31,797 nucleotides of DNA from a virus. Where the stretch lies: IMG/VR virus record IMGVR_UViG_3300024054_000530, positions 1 to 31,797 of that record; one strand, 5' to 3'. Below the pieces are notes generated by a model. The model had not been told where the DNA came from. It did not search any database and saw nothing but the letters and a program-made list of their open reading frames with translations. Position 1 is the first letter of the stretch. Every line of letters begins with the position of its first letter. Made by a program: the position numbers and the translations under genes. Of this stretch, positions 1 through 6,800 are shown one piece after another.

Positions 1-198
1 TCAAGAAAGCGTCTCGGCAATGAATCCGCGCGCCGCTTCACGCATCTCGTCATCCATCGGCAGCGTGACGAGGGCTTCCTCCAAGGACGCCCGGAAAACG
101 GCGGCCGTGAAGGTCGGGTTTTGCCGTTCAAACAAGCCGAAAAGCGCCTTGAACATGAGTTGCGCCGCGACTTCGCGGCCGACCCGCTTTGCGTCCAT
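1..198 (-). CDS. Small hypothetical protein, divergent from the early operon
   Basis: A complete 65-residue frame; its TGA lies on the first three bases of the window. On the minus strand the ATG is preceded by AAAGGAGGCGGAG, a strong ribosome binding site, which makes it a real gene rather than a shadow. The product looks all-helical (charged N-terminus, hydrophobic stretch around AQLMFKALFGLF, acidic C-terminal half) with no motif I recognise. It is the only leftward gene here. Its start codon is 33 bp from that of the ParB-like gene, so the promoters of both must overlap or lie inside the opposite gene. In Mu-like phages the repressor side reads leftward, so a role in early control is possible, but nothing in the protein proves it. 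Confidence 0.6.
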   Translation of the reverse strand: MDAKRVGREVAAQLMFKALFGLFERQNPTFTAAVFRASLEEALVTLPMDDEMREAARGFIAETLS

Positions 199-231
199 CT
201 CCGCCTCCTTTCGATAGACCGAGAAGTCTAA

Positions 232-1077
232 ATGAGCGCACAGACCATCGCCATTTCACAGATCGACGCCTCTAACCGGATGCGCCCGGTCGATCCGCTC
301 GTCGTCGAAGCCTATGCGGCGATCGCCGAGCAGCGCGTCAGCGAGGGCCTGTCGCCGCTTATTCAGCCGATCATCGTGCGGCCGCAGGGGGTTGGCTATA
401 GGCTGACGGCCGGCGCGCATCGACTCGCCGTTCTGCTGGCGATCGGCCGCAAAGAAGCGGCGGTGGGCGACGACGTTATCATCCGCGCCGAAAGCGACGA
501 CGCGGCGCGTGACACGGAGATTTTCGAGAATCTCGCCGACGCCGGACTAACGGCCCTCGACCGCGCGATCTTCCTCTATGAGGCAAAACATCGTTTCGAC
601 GCCAAACGCGGCGAGACGCGCGGGCGCAAACGCAAAGACATTGAATTTAAAGAGCAAGAAAAAATGGCGGAATCCGCCATTATTTCTTCGGAGCGCTTCA
701 CCAAGGATGCGGCGAGACGGATAGGCCTCGCCGAAGTTGTCGTCAAAGAAGCCGTTCGCATCGCCAAAGCTCTCAATCCTCTGGCCATCAAGCAGCTTCG
801 CGGCACCGCTATCGAAGACAATCAGAACGAGCTCAAACAGCTCGCGGAACTCGACGGCGCGAACCAGTGCAAGGCCGTCGCGGCGATCAAGGGCGGCGAG
901 GTCAAGACCGTCGCCCAGGCGCGCGTCGCGATCGGCGTCGACAAGCCAAAAACCGACGATGCGCAAGCGCGCATCTACGCCGATCTGCTCGATCGTTGGT
1001 CGAAAGCCAGCAACAAGACTAAGCGCCAATTCATGGCCGACGCCGGTCTCGTCTACGCCGAGGGAGGCAAAGCGTGA
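232..1077 (+). CDS. ParB/Srx-domain DNA-binding protein
   Basis: 281 residues. The N-terminal half carries the ParB-type fold: a strand region near 6-20, a Q-P-I-I-V-R strand near 45-50, the turn LTAGAHRLAVLLAIG (58-72, in the place of the ParB nucleotide-binding box) and ENLADAGLTALDRA (99-112), matching the ENL...L...A signature that follows it in ParB/RepB/Spo0J proteins. Residues 155-205 look like the HTH that reads parS in true ParB proteins. No ParA is next to it. GAGAAG lies 5 nt before the ATG. Being first in the early operon, ahead of the transposase, it may be a regulator, a site-specific DNA organiser or a CTP-switch protein; the fold is much surer than the role. A long palindrome lies within this gene (see 656-688). 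Confidence 0.8.
   Translation: MSAQTIAISQIDASNRMRPVDPLVVEAYAAIAEQRVSEGLSPLIQPIIVRPQGVGYRLTAGAHRLAVLLAIGRKEAAVGDDVIIRAESDDAARDTEIFENLADAGLTALDRAIFLYEAKHRFDAKRGETRGRKRKDIEFKEQEKMAESAIISSERFTKDAARRIGLAEVVVKEAVRIAKALNPLAIKQLRGTAIEDNQNELKQLAELDGANQCKAVAAIKGGEVKTVAQARVAIGVDKPKTDDAQARIYADLLDRWSKASNKTKRQFMADAGLVYAEGGKA
656..688. promoter_or_regulatory. 33-bp near-perfect palindrome inside the ParB-like gene
   Basis: The left arm AAGAAAAAATGGCGGA (656-671) and the right arm TCCGCCATTATTTCTT (673-688) are reverse complements with one mismatch in 16 positions, around a single central A at 672. The outer half is A/T-rich in otherwise GC-rich DNA. It encodes residues about 142-153 of the ParB-like protein. 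A dyad this long is unlikely by chance and resembles an operator or a ParB-type centromere site, but no known consensus (for example parS) fits. As RNA it would also form a 16-bp hairpin with almost no loop, which disfavours a purely RNA role. Confidence 0.55.
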
Positions 1078-1328
1078 GGCAGCCGGAAATCTCATATTTC
1101 CTGCCTGAAACGCGTCCGCACCATTCGCAGCGCGCGACGCTTGCCGAGCTGGACGGCCTGTCGATCAAAAATGTTCGACGCATGCCGCATCCCGTCGAAT
1201 TGAGAGATTGGGCTGACTCGAATTTCTACACCATAGACCTAGAGAACGATTGCTTCCGCCTCACGGACCGAGGGTGCGAGGCCGTTAAGTCGGCGCGCGA
1301 AAACTATTGCGCGGAGAGCGGCCGGTGA
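1074..1328 (+). CDS. Hypothetical protein between ParB-like gene and transposase
   Basis: 84 residues, starting with a GTG that overlaps the TGA of the upstream gene (GTGA) and preceded by GAGGGAGGC at good spacing. The C-terminal part (NDCFRLTDRGCEAVKSARENY) looks like the wing and last helix of a small winged-helix domain (LTDRG is a common turn in such proteins), and the first half has a short helical stretch (ATLAELDGLSIKNVRRM). No family is certain. It is translationally linked to both neighbours, so it belongs to the early transcription unit. A DNA-binding accessory to transposition or early regulation is a reasonable guess only. Confidence 0.6.
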   Translation: MRQPEISYFLPETRPHHSQRATLAELDGLSIKNVRRMPHPVELRDWADSNFYTIDLENDCFRLTDRGCEAVKSARENYCAESGR

Positions 1329-3439
1329 AGGACTGGCTCTCGGCGCAAGATTTGGCGGACTTGGCGCTGCCAGGGCTCCCGACGTCAAAGTCGGGATGGC
1401 ACAGATACGCCGAGCGTGAGGGCTGGCTGGAGCAAAAGGACAAGGTGCGCGTTCGTGAAGAGCGCGCCGGCGGGCTCGAATTCCATATCGATCTTCTGCC
1501 GCCAGCGACTCTCGCCGCCTATGTCGCCAAACATGTCGGCGCCGTTGACCTCGAAGAGGCGGACGCTGAAATCGCGGCGCGTGAAGAGGAGAAGCGCCAG
1601 CTCTCCCTCCCGGCCGTCGAGTCGCGCGACGCGCGTCTTGCGCTGCTCGCCGCCGCCGATCGGCTGGCGCGCGACGGCAATCTCTCGCGCACGACAGCCG
1701 ATCGGCTATTTGTCGCGCGCTACAACCTCGACAAGATCGGCGTGGAAGCCTGGGTGCGACAGGCGTGCCCGAAGATTTCAACGCGTTCGCTTTGGCGCTG
1801 GCGCAATCAGCGACTGACACAAGGAATTTCGCGGCTCGGCGTCGACAAGGGCGCCGCGCGTAGGGGTAAGGGTGCTCTCGAGTCCGGCGAGCAGGGAAAG
1901 GTAAGAGCGTTCCTGCTCGCCGCCATCGCCGCGCAGCCGCATCTATCGAGCGATCATCTCAAGAAGCTCGCCGAAAGGGAATTTCCTTTCGTCAAAGACG
2001 TCTCCACCCGCTCCTTTCAGCGGTTGCGCGCCAAAATCGAGCGCGAAGACCGAACGCTGCTCGCCAAGGTCACAAATCCCGACAGATTCAAGAGCCGCTA
2101 TCGTCTCACCGGCTCGAATTCGCATCCGGTTTCGCGGCTCAACGAGCTTTGGCAGATCGACGCATCGCCGGTCGACGCGCTCTGCGCCGACGGCCGCTAC
2201 AGCGTCTATCTTTGCGTCGACATCTTCTCGCGCCGGCTCGCCGTTTACGTCTCGAAAACGCCGCGCGCCGAGGCGGTGGCGCTGCTGATGCGCCGGGCCA
2301 TCCTCGCCTGGGGCGTTCCCGAGCGCGTGCACACCGACAATGGCTCGGATTTTGTCGCCAAGAGCACGCAGCGCCTCTTCGCCGCGCTCGGCATCGAGGT
2401 CGAGCTGTCGCGCCCCTTTCAGCCGCAGGAAAAGGGCCATGTCGAGCGCGCGGTGCGCACCTTCCAGCACGATCTCGCGCCGTTGCTGCCGGGTTTCGTC
2501 GGCCACAATGTCGCCGACCGCAAAATCATCGAAGAACGCCGCGCTTTCGCGCAGCGCCTGGGGCTCGATGACGCCGGCGCGTTCAAGGCGGAGCTGACGG
2601 GCGCCGAGCTGCAGGGGATCTGCGACGACTGGGCGACGGGACGCTACGCCAATCGGCCGCATAGCGGCTTGAAAGGCGCGACGCCCTTCGAAATGGCGAC
2701 CTCCTTCGCCGGCGCCGTGCGCCGCATCGACGATCTACGCGCGCTCGATCTACTGCTCGCGCCGATCGCCGGCGGCGACGGCACGCGCATCGTCACCAAG
2801 AAGGGCGTGCGCATCGATCACTCCTACTATCTCGCGCCCAACGTCATGCCAGAGACTCGGGTCTTCGTGCGCATGGACCCCGAGGACTTAGGAAGAGCCT
2901 GGCTCTTTTCCGACGACGGCGCGGAATTTTTGGGCGAAGCGATCTGTCCGGAGCTCGCTGGAATCGATCCCAAGGCGGCGGTCATGGAAGCGCGCGCGCA
3001 GCAAAAGCGGCTGCTCGAAGAGAGCGCCGTCCAGCTTCGCGCCGATATGCGCAAGATCAAGCCGCGCGACATGGTCGAGACGATCGTGCGCAACGCCGCG
3101 AAGGACGCCGGCAAGCTCGTCGAATTCCCCAAACGCGAAGAGAGCTACACGACCCCGGGCTTACGGGCCGCCGGCGAAGCTGTGGGAACGTCCACGGACA
3201 TGGCGCCGCTTCCGATTTCCAATCAATCAATCGATGCGAAAACGGAAGTCACGCCCGTCAAGAAACTCCCCGAGACGCCGCATCAACGCTTCCGACGAGC
3301 GCGCGAGCTCAAAGCGCGCCTTGCCAACAATGAGCGGATCGACATGGACGAGATGCGCTGGCTCGCCGTCTACGAGCAGAGCCACGAGTATCGCGGGTTC
3401 GCCGAGTTCGAAAGCAAATTTGAAAAAGCGTCGCGTTGA
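1325..3439 (+). CDS. A: Mu A-type DDE transposase
   Basis: 704 residues from the GTG that overlaps the previous stop; GGAGAG lies just upstream. A GTG at 1307 would add six residues, but the shorter form begins like MuA (VKDWLSAQDLADLALPGLPTS, the Mu end-binding winged helix). Residues ~100-250 hold further HTH domains. The catalytic core has WQID (D279), HTDNGSDF (D338) and KGHVERAVRTF (E374), i.e. all three metal-binding acids. A beta-barrel domain follows near 470-560, and the basic C-terminus should carry the part that contacts MuB. The enzyme nicks the phage ends and transfers them to target DNA for integration and replicative transposition. The D-to-E gap is 35 residues, shorter than the 55 of Mu itself. 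Confidence 0.97.
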   Translation: MKDWLSAQDLADLALPGLPTSKSGWHRYAEREGWLEQKDKVRVREERAGGLEFHIDLLPPATLAAYVAKHVGAVDLEEADAEIAAREEEKRQLSLPAVESRDARLALLAAADRLARDGNLSRTTADRLFVARYNLDKIGVEAWVRQACPKISTRSLWRWRNQRLTQGISRLGVDKGAARRGKGALESGEQGKVRAFLLAAIAAQPHLSSDHLKKLAEREFPFVKDVSTRSFQRLRAKIEREDRTLLAKVTNPDRFKSRYRLTGSNSHPVSRLNELWQIDASPVDALCADGRYSVYLCVDIFSRRLAVYVSKTPRAEAVALLMRRAILAWGVPERVHTDNGSDFVAKSTQRLFAALGIEVELSRPFQPQEKGHVERAVRTFQHDLAPLLPGFVGHNVADRKIIEERRAFAQRLGLDDAGAFKAELTGAELQGICDDWATGRYANRPHSGLKGATPFEMATSFAGAVRRIDDLRALDLLLAPIAGGDGTRIVTKKGVRIDHSYYLAPNVMPETRVFVRMDPEDLGRAWLFSDDGAEFLGEAICPELAGIDPKAAVMEARAQQKRLLEESAVQLRADMRKIKPRDMVETIVRNAAKDAGKLVEFPKREESYTTPGLRAAGEAVGTSTDMAPLPISNQSIDAKTEVTPVKKLPETPHQRFRRARELKARLANNERIDMDEMRWLAVYEQSHEYRGFAEFESKFEKASR

Positions 3440-3460
3440 GTGAAGGCGTTCAAAAATGAA

Positions 3461-3485
3461 GGGCCGCCGGTCCGAACGGCGGCCC
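3461..3485 (+). promoter_or_regulatory. Hairpin between transposase and ATPase genes
   Basis: GGGCCGCCG (3461-3469) and CGGCGGCCC (3477-3485) form a perfect 9-bp GC stem with the 7-nt loop GTCCGAA. There is no T-run after it, so a classical intrinsic terminator is unlikely; attenuation, mRNA processing or protection between A and B fits better. Its loop is almost the same as that of the hairpin at 24206-24234. Confidence 0.5.
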
Positions 3486-3510
3486 CTCGGGCAACATGAT
3501 CGAGGGCATT

Positions 3511-4251
3511 ATGCCGGAAGAAAAATTACCATTCAAGCGGCTGCCGCTTCGCAACGTGCAGCTGCTCTATGCGCTGACCCACAGGCTGCAGAATCGCGGC
3601 GCGCAGAACCAATGTATCGGCCTGTTCTACGGGCCGACGGGCATTGGCAAAACAGAAGCCGCCACTGCCGTGCGCAACATGACCGACGCCATCATCCTCA
3701 CCGCGAAGGATACATGGTCGCGCCGCTATATGCTGGCGAGCCTGCTCAAGGAATTGGGGGTGCACGAGCCGCGCGGCACCGTCGCCAACCTCGAAGATCA
3801 ATGCACCGAATGGCTCTCTGAAACGCCTGATCGGCCGCTCATCATCGACGAGGCTGACAAACTCGCCAAACGCGATTGCCTTGAAACGTTGCGCTCGATC
3901 ACCGATGGCGCGCGCGGCCCCCTCGTCCTGGTCGGCGAGGAATCTCTCGTCTTCGAAGTGCAGAAGATTCAGCGCGTCGACGGGCGCGTCCTGATCCGCC
4001 AGCCCGGCGTCTCCTGCAATCTCGATGACGCACGCAAGCTCGTCGATTATTTCGCGCCGGGCGTCGAGATCGACGACAAATGCCTGGAAGAAATCCGGCA
4101 ACGCAACAGACGCCGCCCGCGCCTCATCGTTTCGGCCTGCGAGCAGATCGTCGAATATTGCCGCAGCCACAATCTCGAAAAGCTCGACGCCGCGACCTTC
4201 CTGTCGATGTATCACGAGACGAAGGCGCCGCGCTTCATGGAGGACGCGTGA
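3511..4251 (+). CDS. B: MuB-type AAA+ ATPase, target-DNA selector
   Basis: 246 residues from the ATG at 3511, which has GAGGG 4 nt upstream. An ATG at 3496 would add five residues but lacks a clear ribosome site. Walker A is GPTGIGKT (41-48) and Walker B LIIDEAD (D113, E114), with the sensor-like strand GPLVLVGEE after it. The C-terminal ~70 residues (DDKCLEEI to the end) form a small helical domain as in MuB and TniB/IstB-like ATPases. By family knowledge the protein forms ATP-dependent filaments on target DNA, stimulates the transposase and keeps it from inserting near its own copy. The position right after A is the Mu order. The last base of its TGA is the first base of the next ATG. Confidence 0.93.
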   Translation: MPEEKLPFKRLPLRNVQLLYALTHRLQNRGAQNQCIGLFYGPTGIGKTEAATAVRNMTDAIILTAKDTWSRRYMLASLLKELGVHEPRGTVANLEDQCTEWLSETPDRPLIIDEADKLAKRDCLETLRSITDGARGPLVLVGEESLVFEVQKIQRVDGRVLIRQPGVSCNLDDARKLVDYFAPGVEIDDKCLEEIRQRNRRRPRLIVSACEQIVEYCRSHNLEKLDAATFLSMYHETKAPRFMEDA

Positions 4252-4886
4252 TGCAGCGGCCCTTCAATATTCCGATCGAGCTTCCGCGCGGCCCCGAGCA
4301 TTATTGGAAGATCATGCGCGAGCTGTCGCAGCATGGCGGTTTCACGATTCCAGACGTCGCCGGCTGCACGAATGGCGTCGCCTTAAAGACGGTCAAGGCG
4401 TATGTCCACGCGCTGCTCAAAATCGGCGCGATCGAGAAGGTCGGCGCGCGGCCCGCGCGGAGCAAAAACACCGCCAATGTCTATCGCGTCGCGATCAGGA
4501 ATCGTGCAGCGCCGGTCGTGAGGCGTGAGAGCTATGCGGGACGGCGCGGTGTCGTCCAGGACCGCCTATGGAACACCATGCGGCGGATGCGCGATTTCTC
4601 GATCGCCGAGCTCTGCTTCACGGCTTCCGCCGGCGACATGGAGATCAAGCCGCACACCGCGGATCAATATGTCCGGCGTCTGGTGAAGGCCGGCGTGATC
4701 ATGGTCGTCGAGCCCTACCGCAAGGGCGCGCCCGGCGCGTCGGGAGCGCGACCCGGTCGCTATCGGCTTCGGCCAGCGGCGAACACCGGCCCCAAGCCGC
4801 CGAAGATCTTCAAGGCGGAGATCGTCTTCGATCCCAACCGGAACGCCATCATCGGCGCGCCAAGCGCCAGCGAGGCATCGCTATGA
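4251..4886 (+). CDS. Tandem winged-helix DNA-binding protein
   Basis: 211 residues starting at the TGATG junction with the ATPase gene. Two similar halves can be seen. Residues ~15-82 (HYWKIMRELSQHGGFTIPDVAG...TVKAYVHALLKIGAIEKVG...NVYRV) and ~102-170 (DRLWNTMRRMRDFSIAELCFTA...TADQYVRRLVKAGVIMVVE...GRYRL) share the order helix, HTH, recognition helix, wing. Each thus looks like an MarR/ArsR-like winged helix, an internal duplication of one fold. The basic tail from ~171 may be flexible. Such proteins are common behind MuB in alphaproteobacterial Mu-like phages, but their job is not known to me; regulation of the early operon or help in replication is inferred from position. Confidence 0.75.
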   Translation: MQRPFNIPIELPRGPEHYWKIMRELSQHGGFTIPDVAGCTNGVALKTVKAYVHALLKIGAIEKVGARPARSKNTANVYRVAIRNRAAPVVRRESYAGRRGVVQDRLWNTMRRMRDFSIAELCFTASAGDMEIKPHTADQYVRRLVKAGVIMVVEPYRKGAPGASGARPGRYRLRPAANTGPKPPKIFKAEIVFDPNRNAIIGAPSASEASL

Positions 4887-5335
4887 CGACAGCCGTTAAG
4901 GTTAATTCTTCACCATCAAAATTAACCAACGCGACACGGGTCGGAGCGAAGTCGACTGATTTCCTCGCCAATGCGCGCGATGCCTATGGCGACGCGCTGC
5001 CGGACTGGGTCGAGACGCTGGCGATGGAGGCGAACCGCACGACGGGCGCCGCCGCCGGCAAGCGCATCGGCTACTCAGGTTCGGTCGTCACCAGCGTCTG
5101 CAAAGCGGTTTACGCCGGCGACATCGGCGCCGTCGAAGCCAGGGTGCGCGGCGCACTCATGGGCGACGAAGTCGATTGCCCCGGCGCCGGCGCGCCGATC
5201 CGCCGCGACCGCTGTCTCCGTGAACAAAAGACGCCGTTCAACGCTTCGAGTCCGCATCGCGTGATGATGTTTCACGCCTGCCGCGGCGGCTGCGCGCACT
5301 CGCGCCTCAAAAACCACGGGGGCGTCGATGCGTGA
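4883..5335 (+). CDS. HTH regulator with C-terminal Cys cluster
   Basis: 150 residues, ATG overlapping the previous stop (ATGA). The middle (LPDWVETLAMEANRTTGAA to VRGALMG) is a Cro-like helix-turn-helix of the kind found in Mu-like phage regulators, with the turn around AAGKRIGYSGSVVTSV. It is followed by DCPGAGAPIRRDRCLREQKTPF and HACRGGCAHSR, which contain four cysteines that may bind a metal. The family is one I recall as phage transcriptional regulators annotated only by homology. The first 15 codons are markedly AT-rich and contain an 8-bp inverted repeat (4900-4927), which may be its own operator. Confidence 0.72.
   Translation: MTTAVKVNSSPSKLTNATRVGAKSTDFLANARDAYGDALPDWVETLAMEANRTTGAAAGKRIGYSGSVVTSVCKAVYAGDIGAVEARVRGALMGDEVDCPGAGAPIRRDRCLREQKTPFNASSPHRVMMFHACRGGCAHSRLKNHGGVDA
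4900..4927. promoter_or_regulatory. AT-rich dyad at the 5' end of the HTH regulator gene
   Basis: GGTTAATT (4900-4907) and AATTAACC (4920-4927) form a perfect 8-bp inverted repeat around a 12-bp AT-rich spacer. Half-site centres are 20 bp apart, about two helical turns, as for a dimeric HTH protein. The patch is strikingly low in GC against its surroundings. An operator for the regulator encoded here, or for another phage regulator, is likely but unproven. Confidence 0.4.
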
Positions 5336-5606
5336 GCGCGAAAAACGATGCAACGCCATTGGTCACAGGCTCGCCGCGGCGCCGGTCGAACAATGGGACC
5401 GCCTCATCGTCGTCTTCGATGAAGAGGGCTTTTCCGCCGACGAGGTTGCACAGGCGATCGAAGCCAATGTCTACGCGGCGCTACTCGGCTTCCTTCGCCA
5501 CCTCGAGCCCCGCGCTTTGCGAGCTGCCGCCGCCGCGCAAATGCTCAAGAATATCGGCGACCATCTGCGTGAGCAGGAAGACGTCAAGGGAGGCCACGAT
5601 GCGTGA
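5328..5606 (+). CDS. Small helical hypothetical protein
   Basis: 92 residues; the ATG overlaps the end of the regulator gene by 8 nt, with a G-run (ACGGGGGCG) upstream. The protein is charged and predicted mostly helical (WDRLIVVFDEEGFSADEVAQAIEANVYAALLGFLRHL), with two amphipathic helices and an alanine-rich third. No cysteine cluster, signal peptide or membrane segment is present. I do not recognise the family. Its place in an uninterrupted early operon between a regulator and the DnaA-like gene suggests an early accessory role. Confidence 0.6.
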   Translation: MREREKRCNAIGHRLAAAPVEQWDRLIVVFDEEGFSADEVAQAIEANVYAALLGFLRHLEPRALRAAAAAQMLKNIGDHLREQEDVKGGHDA

Positions 5607-5949
5607 GCCTCATCTTTCCGCCGATATCTCCGCAGTCGCCGAGTTGATGCGTCATTGCGCCCTGCAGGGCCGCGACATGACGCCCGAGGGGTGCAATTTC
5701 ATCGCCGGCGCGCTTGACCAGCTCGCCGTCGAAGCGCGCACGCTGGAGGCCGATGTCGCACATGAGGAAAACCTGCGCGTCGCGGCCGACGCGCGGATCG
5801 AAGCGCTGACGACTCCCGACCATCTGCACGCGGTTGAGATCAATATCGCCATCGTCGAGGGCCGGCTTGCCGGCAAGGTCATCGACCTGCGCACCGTTTT
5901 CGAACGCGAGCGAGCGATCTCATCGAAAGAACCGGGAGACGCAGCATGA
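5599..5949 (+). CDS. Hypothetical coiled-coil-like early protein
   Basis: 116 residues with AAGGGAGGCC 4-5 nt before the ATG; it overlaps the preceding gene by 8 nt and the following by 4 (ATGA). A helical N-terminal segment (DISAVAELMRHCALQGRDMTPEGCNFIAGALDQLAVEA) leads into a likely coiled coil (RTLEADVAHEENLRVAADARIEAL), then a more mixed C-terminus. The same frame is open further upstream, but that part lies inside the previous gene and has no ribosome site. Function unknown. Confidence 0.6.
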   Translation: MREPHLSADISAVAELMRHCALQGRDMTPEGCNFIAGALDQLAVEARTLEADVAHEENLRVAADARIEALTTPDHLHAVEINIAIVEGRLAGKVIDLRTVFERERAISSKEPGDAA

Positions 5950-6800
5950 GCGTCGTCGCGATCGCCGACATTCTGGATGTCGTCTGCGCGCGTTACGGCG
6001 TTCGCCAGCAGCTGATCAAGAGCGCGGTGCGCACCGGCGACGTGATCCGGCCGCGGCAGATCGCCATGTATCTGTCGCGGCGGCTGTCGCAGCGCAGCCT
6101 ATCGCAGATCGGTGCGGCGCTACTGCGCGATCATACGACCGTCCTCTCCGGCGCGACCAGAATCGCCGATGAGATGACGCGCGACCATGAGCTGCGCGCC
6201 GAGGTCGAAGAGCTGGAAATCGAATGCCTCGCCGTCGCCGAGCTGCGGGCGCGCGGGGCGCTCGCGCCGCGCAAGCCGATCAACGCGCTTGCGCTCGCCG
6301 AAAAAATCGTGCGCGCTCACGACCGCTTCGTCATTCAGGCGTCGGTCGAGGAAATACGCGCGCTGGCCGAGGCGCTTTTGACGCTGCGCGCCGCGCAAAC
6401 GGAGTCGAGCGAAGAAGAGCAGCCGGACGCGCCGATGTTTCGAGCGCCGCCGCCTACAGTTGCAGCGCCAACTATGCCCGTCATCCTCGACGCGCCGATC
6501 CCGCTGCCGCCGACGCTCGCCGAGGTCGTTCATGATTTCCTCGCCGCGGAATCGGTCTATCGGCGAAGCCCGTCGCTCAATGTGAAAGCCGCGCGCGATC
6601 GCGCGATCACGCCGCTGCGCGAGCATATCGATGATTCCGCCGTCGCTGCGCTCCTCAAGAGTTACGAGGCGATGGTCGGAGCCGAATTCACGCTCGGCGA
6701 GCGCGCCGCCGAGGAACGCTTTCAAGCCGCCGTGAAAATCCTTTCAAGGCGCTTTTCGGAACTCGTGCAGGCGCAGCAGCAGGAGGCCGCCGATGCATGA
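5946..6800 (+). CDS. DnaA domain IV-like DNA-binding protein without the AAA+ part
   Basis: 284 residues. Residues 5-75 match the C-terminal DNA-binding domain of the bacterial replication initiator DnaA: VRTGDVIRPRQIAMYL (28-43; R37 at the place of the DnaA-box-reading arginine), SLSQIGAALLRDHTTVL (51-67) with the hallmark DHTTV, and TRI after it. The ATPase domain I would expect before it is missing, so it cannot load helicase by itself. The rest (~90-284) is a helical, alanine/proline-rich extension of unknown fold. It could bind DnaA boxes in host or phage DNA, competing with or recruiting host DnaA, or act as a plain transcription regulator. Its start overlaps the previous stop (ATGA). 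Confidence 0.8.
   Translation: MSVVAIADILDVVCARYGVRQQLIKSAVRTGDVIRPRQIAMYLSRRLSQRSLSQIGAALLRDHTTVLSGATRIADEMTRDHELRAEVEELEIECLAVAELRARGALAPRKPINALALAEKIVRAHDRFVIQASVEEIRALAEALLTLRAAQTESSEEEQPDAPMFRAPPPTVAAPTMPVILDAPIPLPPTLAEVVHDFLAAESVYRRSPSLNVKAARDRAITPLREHIDDSAVAALLKSYEAMVGAEFTLGERAAEERFQAAVKILSRRFSELVQAQQQEAADA

Noticed and set aside
1-231. Left end (attL) of the prophage with transposase-binding repeats
   Set aside because: No repeated end-type motif, no terminal TG boundary with target duplication and no host gene can be seen; the end probably lies left of the window.
656-688. Intrinsic terminator within the ParB-like gene
   Set aside because: The dyad has a one-base centre, so the RNA loop would have to open several pairs, no T-run follows, and it lies within an intact reading frame; a DNA site is more likely.
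4896-4926. TTAA motifs resembling a CtrA box (TTAA-N7-TTAA)
   Set aside because: Spacings between TTAA copies are 2 and 16 bp, not 7; the simple inverted repeat explains the pattern better.
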